The translations under genes were made by a program, and so were the position numbers. A DNA stretch of 64,000 nucleotides from Torymus aiolomorphi (taxonomy: Eukaryota; Arthropoda; Insecta; Hymenoptera; Torymidae), in the NCBI GenBank assembly GCA_036365515.1, contig CM070873.1, forward strand, positions 44,445,157-44,509,156. Direction: 5' to 3'. The stretch's first letter is position 1; the number at the start of each line of letters is the position of its first letter. Shown one piece after another: positions 1 through 14,985 of this stretch. The notes under the pieces were generated by a model. It was given only the letters and a program-made list of their open reading frames with translations, was not told where the DNA came from and made no database searches.

Positions 1-501
1 GCTATGATGAAACGATTTTTCGACCATTATTTGTCTATTTCTTAGATTGACTTCATAACAAAATATTCGAATTTGATTTACTTACTAATTTTATCTTTGA
101 TGAAGGAGCATTAAAGTGCATTGGATGTCTTACCAAAATATAAATAAATAACATTAACTAATAAATCATTTGTTGTACTCATTCTATGAATAATTCAGCA
201 AAACTTTTATTTCTCCATCTGATTCTGTCTCTCTCTTTGTCATAACAGCAAACCTTCCGCTAGCCATTTCCAGACTAAAGAAACTGATCAGTTTTAATAC
301 CTTTAAAATACTCAAGAACAAGCTTGTGCTTGTTTTCGAAAAACTCAATCTATTTTTCAATCTATTAAATGTCCAAATAATAGGAGAAAGAGCGTTTCAT
401 CGGGAGCTAGAAACTGGACAAGAGAAATTCCCATTTTATAGCAAGTTTCTAATATAAATGGTCAGTTATTAGTTACAAAATATTTTGGATTTCCATCAGG
501 G
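1..501. mobile_element. Partial TIR element, CCCTGG family, cut by window start
   Basis: The stretch shares the motif GATGAAACGATTTTTC (near position 6) and a later TCTGTCTCTC...CATAA block with the elements at 17180, 32698 and 53455. It ends in TTTCCATCAGGG, a variant of the right terminus TTTCTACCAGGG seen at 54045. The left terminus lies outside the window. There is no open frame, so it is non-autonomous or decayed. Family membership is inferred by eye. Confidence 0.45.
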
Positions 502-1925
502 TTAATAAAGCTTTTATAGTATATAATTAAATCAATTTTTTGTCAGGATGAAAATTTATCTTCCAATTAATACATTAATTCCAACTCTTATACATTCAGT
601 ATAGAATATTCTCCTCCCACGGGCAAATTAACATCGACGTAGGAGGATCGCTTTCCGAGTGTAAAATAAGCTTTTGGATTTTCCCTAACGAGCACAAGAA
701 AGTCAAGCTTTCATTTGAAGCAGAAATATTAGCTTCCAACGATACAAATCCTGTATATACATTTTCAATTAATTCCAATAAAAACAACAAATCTCAACTT
801 CCCTTTGAAAGTTTTCCATAGAACACTTTCATTACAATGTTACATCACTATTTACTCTCAATTCCCAGGTCCTCGCAGGTAGCAAATATTGCCTCGTTAC
901 GGCAGAACGAGAAAGCACCATAGCATCAGCTTTGCCTTTACTTATATATTACACACAGAGAGAGACGGAGCTTTGAAGTAAACCTTGTTTCCCCGCGTTT
1001 CCGCATGAACCAGCGACAGAAACCACGCGGCAAAGCACGCAGATTACTTGTATTACTCTCGGTCTGTATACCTATACGCTTTATAATATGAAAAACGGAA
1101 AACGAGCTGCGCCCCTCTTGTTCTCGGAATATTGCGTTTTCTATTATATGCGCTCGCGCAATGAGAAGAAAAATGTTTAATAACGAAAACTCTTCGAGTT
1201 TCCTCCTCCTCTCTTGTTTAATTCCTATAAAGGCTCCGCGCGGGGGCTAATTGAAGCCACTCGCGCAACTTTTAACAGCTCTCTCTCTCTCTCTGACGTT
1301 CCTTCCGACCAAGTGCGGCCTGTATATATATAGCGTACTCGAGAAGCGAGAACGCGATTGAGCGGTAAATTGAACGCGCGGAGAGCTTTAAAGTATCTCC
1401 GCGCTTCGGAAATGATAAAAAGATACGGCGTCTAATTGGAGCGCGCCTCGGCGAAACGCGAATAAACATCTTTCTCTGGCACTCGCGCGGCCTTGTTCGG
1501 GGCCAGTTCTTTGTACATAGTTATAGTTTGTTAGAATAATAATGACGACGACGGCGATAAAAACGTTTTCTCCTCCTCCCCCTCCGCCCGTTATTATTTA
1601 TCTTCGGAAGGAAGACGCGAGGCCGCGCATATAATGATAATAAGACGAATAAGCGCGCAGGAGTTGGTAGCTGAAATTTCTCTCGTCGCTGCTGTTGATT
1701 TTATCGCCAATAAAAGACGCGCGCATCGGGCATAAAATCTCTGTACATATATACACCGGAAGAGAGAGAGAGAGAGAGAGAGAGAGACGCGATGAGACGA
1801 CGAGAGTTAGAAAATGAGCGATGTTGTTAATCCCCTCCCCCCGAGTGTACAAGTACACTTACACCATTCGGATTATATACTCTCCCGCGGAATTCTGGAG
1901 CGAGCGCGAGAGAGAGAGTCGTAAC
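502..1925. other. Non-coding stretch, AT-rich to CpG-rich transition
   Basis: No gene is visible. AT-rich DNA gives way near position 900 to a CpG-rich block with short (CT)n/(GA)n tracts, for example about 1758-1787. Open frames here are short and have no recognisable protein pattern. Confidence 0.6.
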
Positions 1926-2380
1926 GAGACAATCAAAATTCAGCCGGCGCAATTGACGCGGCCGAGTTTTCCCGCGGAATTTCGTATGCAACAAGTCGCG
2001 CGTGCAAGGAGGGACGAGAAACAAGACTGTAATACTGTACAGTGCTAAACGCACACGCACACGTGTGTATGTTTAGTATAGCGTGCGAGAAGGGGCGAGA
2101 AACAAGGCTGTAATACTGTACAGTACACACACGCTGTGCTAACCACATCCACGTGTGTATGTTTAGCACAGCGTGCGAGGAGGGGCGAGAAACAAGGATG
2201 TAATACTGTCAGTATTACAGCCTTGTTTCTCGCCCATCCTCGCACGCGCGACTTGTTGCATACGAAATTCCGCGGGGAAACTCGGTCGCATCAGTTGCGC
2301 CGACTGAATTTTGATTGTTACACGTGTACTAAACACACACTGTGCTAAACACACACGTGTGTGTGATTAGCACAGCGTGT
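1926..2380. repeat. Complex foldback with internal direct repeats and hairpins
   Basis: The left arm, about 1930-2039, is the inverted copy of the right arm, about 2207-2322; both carry GTATGCAACAAGTCGCGCG or its complement. Between them a unit containing GGGGCGAGAAACAAGG occurs at about 2081 and 2170, with related sequence near 2011. Each unit is followed by TGTAATACTGT and separated by short hairpins. A perfect-looking hairpin with TGTGCTAA / TTAGCACA ends lies at 2341-2373. No coding potential is seen and no family name can be given. Confidence 0.7.
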
Positions 2381-2691
2381 GTGTGTGTTTGTGACGAGGC
2401 GCGCAGGTGTCGCGATAATCGATGGCGAAGGCTTTCTCTCGGCGAGGGAAAGCTCGCGAAGATTTTCCAATCTACCCTTGAGTTTGTCTCCCCCCCCCCC
2501 CCCTCCCGGCGGGAATTTATGATAGTGTAACCAGACGTCATTAGGTGATGACGGTATTTTTTCGCAATTACGCTGTAGTGGACGGTCGCAATTGACTTTG
2601 CAGATCCCTCCGCGCGCGTCTCTGCATATAGCTCTCAAAGCATATTATATAAAGCATGCGGGAACCGCGCATACGTATGTAGCATATATAT
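2381..2691. other. Non-coding stretch with a C-run
   Basis: No gene is visible. A run of about 13 C residues lies near 2491. The sequence is CpG-rich and otherwise unremarkable. Confidence 0.5.
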
Positions 2692-3363
2692 CCCGTGTAA
2701 AAATTGAAAATATGGACAATATATTGGATATATATAGGATATATGTAGGATATATATTGGATATATATAGCTTGTACTTCGAACTCTTGGTAAAGAGTTA
2801 TTCGAAAGAATGAATTACACGGCTTATATACTCTGGCCTTCCAATGCGTTTAATTAAATAAGAACTACAGACGCGCAGAACTATGATGGGCGGCGCTCAT
2901 TCAGCAAGTTTCCGCCAATTGCCGCTATGTGGCGCACCAGTACTAACTTCTTTAAACGCATTGGAAGGCCGAAAGTACATAAGCCGTGTAATTAATTTGT
3001 TCGAACGACTCTTTACGAAGAGTTCGAAGTACAAGGCTTGCTTCGTTTTTGTTATCCCCGCTTAAACAATAGGGACTCAAAAGTTTCCGCAATATCTGTG
3101 TGAAATAATTTTGATTTGTAAAATAAAAGAATAACTTATAGAAGTAGCCACGCTATATTCCGGCTATATTGGTAATGTTTTGCAATTATTTATATACATT
3201 TTACAATGCCAATATATTAGCAATATATTGGAGAATGTACAATCGCCGCTACATTACCAATATATTGGTAATTGCATAGCCAATATGTTGCCAATATATT
3301 GCTAATATATATATATCCTATATGTATCCAATATATTGCCAATCTTTTCAATTTTTACACGGG
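2692..3363. mobile_element. MITE-like element with CCCGTGTAAAAATTG ends
   Basis: The left end reads CCCGTGTAAAAATTGAAAA and the right end is its inverse, TTTTCAATTTTTACACGGG. Subterminal DNA is rich in CAATATATTGG-type short palindromes. There is no transposase frame, so this is probably a non-autonomous DNA element of about 670 bp. A second foldback is nested inside it. The target-site duplication is ambiguous because the flanks are TA-rich. Confidence 0.65.
2769..3037. repeat. Inner foldback nested in the CCCGTG element
   Basis: The arms are inverted copies: the left has AGCTTGTACTTCGAACTC and a later CCTTCCAATGCGTTTAA, and the right has the complements ending GAAGTACAAGGCT. The loop is more GC-rich than the arms (GGGCGGCGCTC, GCCGCTATGTGGCGC). 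It is most likely a separate foldback insertion. Confidence 0.6.
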
Positions 3364-7543
<4,180 letters not shown>

Positions 7544-8556
7544 CAGGGTGTCCAAAAATTTCCGGAACGGTCGAATAACTCGCCGAGACAGAATTTTCGC
7601 TGAAAACACTAAATGGGGAAGATTTAAGATTTTGAAAAAGCTATCAGGTAGAATTGCGGTTTTTTTGGTACCTACTAAAATTTTGGGCCTTGTGAGTCCC
7701 AAGATCAATTTTATAAATGGGAACCCCTATTTTTTACTCCAAATTCCTTTTCACCGCCAAATTTTACGTTCAGGTAGGTCTTATTAATGGCATCCTTCGT
7801 CAATTTTTATGCCTTTTGGGCACAATGTATATTTTTTCCTATAAAAATGTGTTATTTTACGTGGGTAGTAGTTTTACAGCATGTTGTCATATTTTAGTCA
7901 AAAACATTAAGAGTAAGACTAATATCGATTATAAACATTAAGACTAATATCGATTTTTTTTTCCTGTAATAAGTGGTTTAGGGTCTATTCCTGCTTCATA
8001 ATATTTCGAAAAATCAAAGTTTTGGACCTAAAACCTGAGTTGGGCCTTATCAGCCCAATATCTGATTTTTTAAGTGGTAAGTATAGCAACAATAGGACCC
8101 AAAATCACTTAACACTCAAAACGATACACTTTTGTAAGAGAAAAGAGATATTGGGCTCATAAGGTCCAAAACAGATTTTGGGCCTTACTCTTAATGTTTT
8201 TGAATAGAATATGACAACATGTTGTAAAAACACTACCCACGTAAAATAACATATTTTTATAGGAAAATCATACATTGGGCCCAAAAGGCCCAAAAATTAA
8301 CGAAGGATGCCATTAATAAGACCTATCTAAACGTACAATTTGGCGCTGAAAAAGAATTCGTAGTAAAAAATAGGGGTTCCCATTTATATAAACTGAACTT
8401 GGGACTCACAAGACCCAAAATTTTAGTAGGTCCCAAAAAATGGCAATTCTACCTGATAGCTTTTTCAAAATCTTAAATCTTTCCCATTTAGTGATTTCAG
8501 CGAAAATTCTTTCCCGACGAGTTATTCGACCATTCCGGAACTTTTTGGACACCCTG
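7544..8556. mobile_element. Foldback DNA element, CAGGGTGTCC ends, TA duplication
   Basis: The left end CAGGGTGTCCAAAAA and right end TTTTTGGACACCCTG are inverted, and both are flanked by TA. The inverted arms are several hundred bases each: TTCGCTGAAAACACTAAATG on the left matches its complement near 8470-8500. Internal text rich in TTGGGCC/GGCCCAA is also mirrored. No intact transposase is present. The TA duplication fits a Tc1/mariner-like or related superfamily; that placement is inference. Confidence 0.75.
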
Positions 8557-9874
8557 TATATGAAACTAGATATTTATTTGTAACCCTCATTCAAAACCGT
8601 GTCTATATCCTTCGACACCTTTCCTCTCACCCATTCACATATTTAGCCCACCTTTGTCACGCGACACCACCACGATCTACACTCACCACGACCACATCAC
8701 CTCCCAAGTAAAAAAAGCTCCAGCTTGACAATCGACCCGATACACGCGACCTCCTCCACATCTAACCGCACTCTCAGCCACCGCGATGATCTCTCTCCCT
8801 CTCTCTCTCGTTTGCGCCGAAAAGTAAGCCAACACCACGCACGACGGATCATTAAAAGCCATCGACATTTCACATTCGCCGGGACTAATTGCGCATTGTC
8901 GAGAGTCGTGACGCGTTGTATATAGCAATCCGATCGCCGCACACACACACACACACACACGTACGTGGTATGGAAAAGTGAAAAATCGGAACGGCTTTCT
9001 AACCCCACGACGTTACCTCCGAGCGATCGTTCCCTGCCAAGAGCGTGTGTGAGAGAGAGAGAGGATGAGAGATAACCGCAGGACCTAGTTTTCGCCTGAG
9101 CACATCAACCGTAATCTCTCTCCCGTGTACCTATATACTCTTCGCATGCTCGAGGAGCAAAAAGAGGCGAGTCCACAAGGCTCTCGATTTCACGGGGGGA
9201 GGGCAGTTCGTTTTCCACTATGGTATAGCTGCAGTAGGTAGGTAGATAGTAGGTATATATACGAGCATTAGTCACTTTGATGGTCATTTGGTTCGATGAA
9301 TTATACATCTACTGCGCTCGCTCAGTGCTGCTCCCTTATGATAGGGAGGAGGAGAAACTTTAGCCGCGCGCGTGGTAGATCCGGACTAAATGAATTGAAG
9401 ATTACTAATACGCCGATTCTTTTTTTTCGTTTTTTTTTCGAATGAGGGAGAGAAAGAGAGAGAGAGAGATATGAGAGTTCGTGTAGGCTGAGCGGCTCTC
9501 TGATTGGAATTTCTCGGAAAAACTAACGAGTTTTTTTTTTTCTTAGTCCAGCAGCATCCGCGAGGCGATTTGTCACTCAATTAAGGAACGCTTCTATGAG
9601 ATATAGACGGAATGATTGATCGTTCGAATTTGTGAAAAGCGTATATACGTATGCGCTCGCTTGTTACTCTCGAGTGTAGTGCATAATATGCAGTCGGAAT
9701 GAAAACATTCTGGAGAGTAGATGACCCTAAATCATTTTAAATGAAGATGCGCGTTGAAAAATACACATACACAGACACATATACAATTAATTCGACGTTT
9801 CGTTTCTTGGGACGAGCAAACAACGCGGCTTGATAGATGCGCGCGATGGGTGAAATTATAAGCGACTTAGCCTG
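8557..9874. other. Mostly CpG-rich non-coding block
   Basis: No gene is visible. It holds a (CA)n tract near 8940-8960 and short (GA)n tracts near 9050 and 9450. Open frames lack conserved patterns. Confidence 0.55.
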
Positions 9875-10976
9875 CACTGACAGAAAAACCCGGGGAAAAA
9901 TTCCTATGTTGCTCTTGGAAGTTGCCCACAACTGCTTAAAATCGAAAAATTTACTATCTTTTATATGAAAAAGTCCAATGTCACAAGTAAAACTTCCTAT
10001 GCCAGCATAGTAAAAATTAACACGTGGCTAATGGAACTTTATCTTTTGTACATTTTCCCAGGCTAGCATGGTAAAAATTGAGAGAGTTTTAGAATAAGAA
10101 TTCACACGTTCAATCGTAAACAGCCCGCGAGTGCACGAAAAGTTGACCTCTTCAATGTCAAAATAGGAAAGATTCAGACAGATACATGTCAACAAACTCA
10201 ATCCACCTTGGCAACATCGAGACAAAACACAAACGCTAAACGCAACAACTGAATGTGCCGTTCTAATCCAATATACTTGTTTTTATTATTTATTTTTTAT
10301 TTTTTATGATGAGACAATTTTTAAAATAATTGTTTATTTGTAATATTTTTAAGGAAGGTTGTGAAAAACTATTATATCGAAAATACAAATTCATTAATAA
10401 ATAAATGAGCTTGTTTAATTTAAGGTATTGGTAATATTTATAAAATGTTAAACAATATTCTTAATATATAACATTTGTAATAAATTACGCTAAAATAGAG
10501 AATAGTATTATTCGAGTTAAAGCATAATTTGTTATAAAATTAGCGCGCATATCTTACGTTTGGGGATATACCAGTTCCAAAATTTTGTAGGACATATGTC
10601 TTTATAGGTAAGTGGTTAGCGCTCCCGACTACCGTGCCAAGGGTTCCAGGTTCGAGTCTCGATGTCGTCAAAAATTTTTAATTTATTTAATAAATTTTCT
10701 TTAATCATGTTTAATTCAAAAATAACTTCTGTATTGTCTAAATATAATAATTATGTGTCTGATACTCGCTACTCCCCCACTCCTAAAAAAAAAGATGAAA
10801 TAATTCTTTTCGCTCTTTAAAATCAGTTATAAAAAAATTCCCATGTTAGACTTGGAATTTTTCCTACGTGTATTGCAAATTCTGCTAAAAATCCGACATA
10901 TGGTCGAGTTACGATTCCAACATGGTAATTTTTACACGACAACATAAGAATTTTTACCAGATTTTTTCTGTCAGTG
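9875..10976 (+). mobile_element. 1.1-kb CACTGACAG TIR element, copy 1
   Basis: The ends are CACTGACAGAAAAA and TTTTTTCTGTCAGTG, with terminal similarity over about 34 bp including AAAAATTC(C/T)TATG. TG flanks both ends, giving an apparent 2-bp target duplication. An inverted, highly similar copy lies at 18022-19117. A 65-codon frame at 10028-10225 (-) is kept in both copies but has no ATG start and no known domain, so it probably reflects recent copying. A tRNA-like polymerase III unit sits near the middle. It is a non-autonomous DNA element of unassigned superfamily. Confidence 0.8.
10605..10679 (+). promoter_or_regulatory. tRNA-like polymerase III unit inside TIR element
   Basis: An A-box-like TAGGTAAGTGG (10605-10615), a B box GGTTCGAGTCT (10649-10659) and a TTTTT run (10675-10679) follow in the order and spacing of a tRNA gene. 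The D and T stems pair poorly and no acceptor stem forms, so this is tRNA-derived and not a working tRNA gene. Transcription is inferred, not shown. Confidence 0.6.
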
Positions 10977-11388
10977 TGGATTCCTCATGCCTCGCGCGCG
11001 CGCGCGCAACCTTCGAGGAGGAGATGTATATAATATTTGAGTACTTATCGAGTGAGAGTCGAGTCGATTACTATATATGCAGGGGACAAAGGAGGACGTA
11101 GTCGTGTAGTTGCGCAATTTCAGAGAGGGAAAAATCGATGGTCACGCGTCGTTTTGCGAGGACGACCCGCCGCGCTCGCTCAATTAACGAATTTTCCAAA
11201 GAGTGTCCCGGTTCTCTGCCGGCTTTTGTGTGCGAGTGACGAGCGGCAGGATTATGATAATAATAATGACGAGAGGGGCCGGTATAGTGCAGCACGTGTA
11301 TATATGTATATTATAAAGTGTGGAAGAAAGGTACATAAGCGGGGTCTTTAGCGAAATTGAGATAACGGGAGGTCAGGGTGTGTGCGAT
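10977..11388. other. CpG-rich non-coding stretch
   Basis: No gene is visible. A CGCGCGCG run lies near 10996. Confidence 0.5.
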
Positions 11389-11809
11389 GGGGGGGGGGGG
11401 GAGGTCTAAAGTTTAGACTATCCATTTTAGAATTGAAGTCAACTCTAAACGTTCTCCATTCCGACATAAGCTACTGCAGGTTGTGCAAAATTTCAAAATT
11501 CTAAATTACGAAAATCATATTTTCGAATGTAACAATTCATCTATTGTCGAAAACATCGAATTTCATTTAATAGAATTTTAATAGGGATACAATAGAGATA
11601 TTTCGAAATAAATCATTAGAAACAAGTTATATTCGTTTTAAAATAGTATTGATGAAATTCGATGTTTTGGACACTAGGTGAACTGTTACATGATTTTTGT
11701 AATTTAGAATTTAGAAATTTTGCACAATCTGCAGTAGTTTATGTCGTAATGGAGAACGTCTAGAGTTGACTTTAATTCTGAAGTGGATCGTCTAAACTTT
11801 GGACCCCCC
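11389..11809. mobile_element. Near-complete foldback element with GGGGG...TCTAAAGTTTAGAC ends
   Basis: The left terminus is a long G-run followed by GGTCTAAAGTTTAGAC. The right terminus reads GTCTAAACTTTGGACCCCCC, the inverse. Inner arms also pair, for example CGAATTTCATTTAATAG against GATGAAATTCG, so nearly all of the element is palindromic. No protein is encoded. No target duplication could be assigned. Confidence 0.65.
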
Positions 11810-13080
11810 TGTTGTGAGACTGGTAAATTGAGATTGGGATTTTTTAAAGTGAGAATATAGCGGTGAGAGTGGCATTGGAAAAAATCGGTTAATTGTGATT
11901 TGAGGTGGGGAAATATGTTGCCATGTCGAATTGGAGCTGAACGAAATTTAACGTCAATATGCAGACAAACTGTCATAAAAAATTAATTGAAAGAGAAATA
12001 CTTTCTAAAACTCTAGCAAAAAATTTTATGACCATTGATATTTGGTGAGAACAATCATACATTTTTTTTATATAATATTCTTTTAAAAAAAAACTATCCC
12101 GATTAAAAATTCAATTTCAAAGATTCGGGTCACGCACTTTAAGAAAATTAAGGCTCGTATACACCTCAATTTTGAAAGTCGCTCAAAAGCGAAAGTCATG
12201 GGCTAAGGGTCCCTTAACAACCACACTCCCAACACAAAACAACGACGCTTCACACCACTTTTGTATACTTCACCCATCAACTACAACCAACCAAATAATC
12301 TCTCCGCCCTCTTCAATTAACCACCACTACGCTAAAACAAAATCCCTCTCCTCTTCGTTCTAGTTACGAGGCCGCGCGCGAAAGACCCGATCTCGCGCAC
12401 GTGCGCGCTCCACAATCATCCGCCCCCCCCCTGTGCTGGCCCCCGCACACTCTCGCAAAGACAATTTCCGCTCGATCTGTTTGCCGGCATCAGCGGATCT
12501 TTGGATCTCTACTCTCTCTCTCTCTCTCTCTCGCTGGTAATCCGATAATTAATTCCTCTGTCCCGGCTATACATATAGCTGCCGACAACAGACACACACA
12601 TCGCTGCGCGCGCGCGCCTATATAGCTGCTGCAGCACTCGTGGAAAATTCTGCCGCGTCAGTGTTTGAAATGAGAGACGAGAGAGAGAGAGAGAGAGAGA
12701 TCGAGCGTCGCTCATCAAAATTCAACGTGTGTATAATTAAAAGGGGCTATATAGCAGCGCCTTTTCCATCAAAGTGCCCGGCCGTTCGACGCCTCCTCCT
12801 CCGCGTCCGAAAATCACTCTTTTGAATTTTAAAACTATTCAAAAAGAGCCGCCCGCCGCTGCCGTCAAAAGCGGGCATATCCTTTTGTATCTGTGTGTAT
12901 ATATATGATACATAGATGCAACGAATGAACAAAAGACTAGGCTACAAAAATTGCAGAACTCCTGTATTAGGTATATTTATGTACTAAGACGGAGGCTGCA
13001 TATCACTCCTTATACCGCGCACGATTGAATTAGATGCGAACGGACACGCGACGCACTTATACTACGTACGTGATACTATA
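11810..13080. other. Non-coding stretch, AT-rich then CpG-rich
   Basis: No gene is visible. Two (CT)n/(GA)n tracts lie near 12510-12531 and 12678-12700. Confidence 0.5.
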
Positions 13081-13549
13081 TAAAGCTTTTAATATCCGTG
13101 CCCCGTCCTATTTATTAGAGCTATTCGAAAAGCGACAATCCAATCGTCCGGTCAGGAGCGGTGCTGGAGACCTTAAAATTCCACGGGTGTACACCGAGTT
13201 CGGATGCAGGTCACTCCGCTTCCAAGGTGTCCACCTATGGAATTCCCTTCCAGCAGATATTAAATTTAAAAGCTCTCTTAAAAAATATTTGCTATCGCTA
13301 GATTAAGTTAGATTAAGCTAAAACGACTGACGTTGCCTAGTTTCACTAGATACAAACTCGCAAACTGTGACTCGATAGCATAATTCTGTGATATATTAGA
13401 ATGTAAGTAATGCAAGAAACTACACATGACTGAGCGACCTGTTAATTAGTTATTAACAGTGATGTAATTGATATAAAAACCTGTGATATTATACTTTATT
13501 ATGTATCACCTGAATGTATTTTTAACCTTTTGGGCAAACCAAATAAAGA

Positions 13550-13609
<60 letters not shown>
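13081..13609 (+). mobile_element. 5'-truncated LINE 3' end with (ATT)n tail
   Basis: The frame ending at 13306 encodes the typical C-terminus of a Jockey/CR1-type non-LTR reverse transcriptase, with motifs RAPSYL, SNRPVRSG, RSLRFQG and LWNSLPADI before the stop. A 3' UTR follows with AATAAA at 13542, and the copy ends in an (ATT)n tract at about 13551-13609 that looks like the retrotransposon tail. The catalytic part is missing, as expected for 5' truncation. Clade assignment is tentative. Confidence 0.8.
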
Positions 13610-13613
<4 letters not shown>

Positions 13614-14122
13614 GTATTATCGAAAGCGCGAGCTTTATTCCATTATCCTCTATATATAAGCGGTGGTAGGGCTGGGGAGGGAGAAAACTAATCGAAATTC
13701 TCCGAGACTGTACCGCGGAGGCGTGGACCGGACGCGCGCGGCCCCGCGTGCGATAATTAAGGTGACGGTTTATTGGCCTCTCGCGCGAGCGCGGATAATA
13801 GATAAGGGCGCGGATGGGAGAGAGCGGACGCGGCCTTGAAAGTCTTAACTATCGACGATCTTCTCCGCGCGCTTGCGTATACACCGAGATAAATAATACA
13901 GTCAAAATTACCATGTCCGATTGTAAGTATGGTGGGACAGACTCGAAATACCAAAAGATATTGCCATAATTTATGGTAAAAATTTCGATTAATTTATTAT
14001 GACAATTTTTCGTATATCGTAAAAATTACTATGGTAATTTTTACCATAAATTATTGCAATTTTTTTTTATGATTTGAGTTTGAGACATGGCAATTTTTAC
14101 CACAACATTTTTTACGTATATA
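13610..14122. other. Non-coding stretch containing a degraded foldback
   Basis: No gene is visible. From about 13898 to 14105, AAAATTACCATGTC near 13907 and GACATGGCAATTTTTACC near 14085 form imperfect inverted ends around TTTATGGTAAAAATT-type palindromes, resembling the small elements at 34531 and 54240. Confidence 0.4.
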
Positions 14123-14985
14123 GGCATATCCACAGATTTTTTAACTTTTAGGTTATTGCAAGTTTCAAGGCATTACAAATATTAAACATCAATCGGTTAA
14201 CCTATATTTAGGTAAAACTAAACTTGCTTTATGTAACCAAGGTACAATACTGGGAATAGAAAACAGACGGATAATCGTATTCTGAACAGTGGTATAATAT
14301 GTCGTACTTATTTTTGTTCTAAGTGGTATTTAAATTTCAACGTAAGAGGTAGCGAGCTGAATATTTTTTTACAAATATTTTACACTAATTGTAAACAAAT
14401 AAACGAGGTATTAAGTTGTGCCTGACTTAGAAAAAAATGTGAAAATTAAAGTAAATCAGGTATATGGATTTTTGAAAAAAATCTCATTTTTGTTATTTTT
14501 TGACTCTATGATTTTCAACAATGAACTTAAACCTTAAAAACTAATGAAATATATTTCTCGACTGCCTGCCAAACAAATTAAACTTTGAACCAAGTATATG
14601 CCACATCATGACATTTTTTTATGGGAGTTTAAATATGAACATTTTCAGAGAACTTGCCAATCCTACCGATGGTAGTGTGATCACGTCTTCTGCGTGTATG
14701 ACAACGTTTGAACACATCGTTGAACAATTATCAGACTCTATAAGCTTTAGGGATAGAGGGACCACGGGAATTTTTTAAATCCCATTTGAAAATAATGTAA
14801 ACGATAATTACTAATTAACATAAGACTTTAATACGCCAAATTTTTAACAAATGTAAAAAATAGAGTAACGCTACTTTTTCACACTATATTATGTGCTAAT
14901 ACACCTGAAAAAAACGTTTTCAAAGGTGTGTCTTCAAAATATTTTTGTTTTTTTAATCAAAAGTTAAAAAATCTGTGGATATGCC
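14123..14985. mobile_element. TIR element with GGCATATCCACAG ends, TA-flanked
   Basis: GGCATATCCACAGATTTTTT begins the left end and the exact inverse ends at 14985; the perfect inverted repeat is about 30 bp. Both flanks read TATATA, consistent with TA duplication. There is no coding frame of note. It is an 863-bp non-autonomous element. Confidence 0.75.

Noticed and set aside
10028..10225. Conserved 65-codon frame in both CACTGACAG copies
   Set aside because: The start is TTG, no domain is seen, and identity is explained by recent copying of the whole element.
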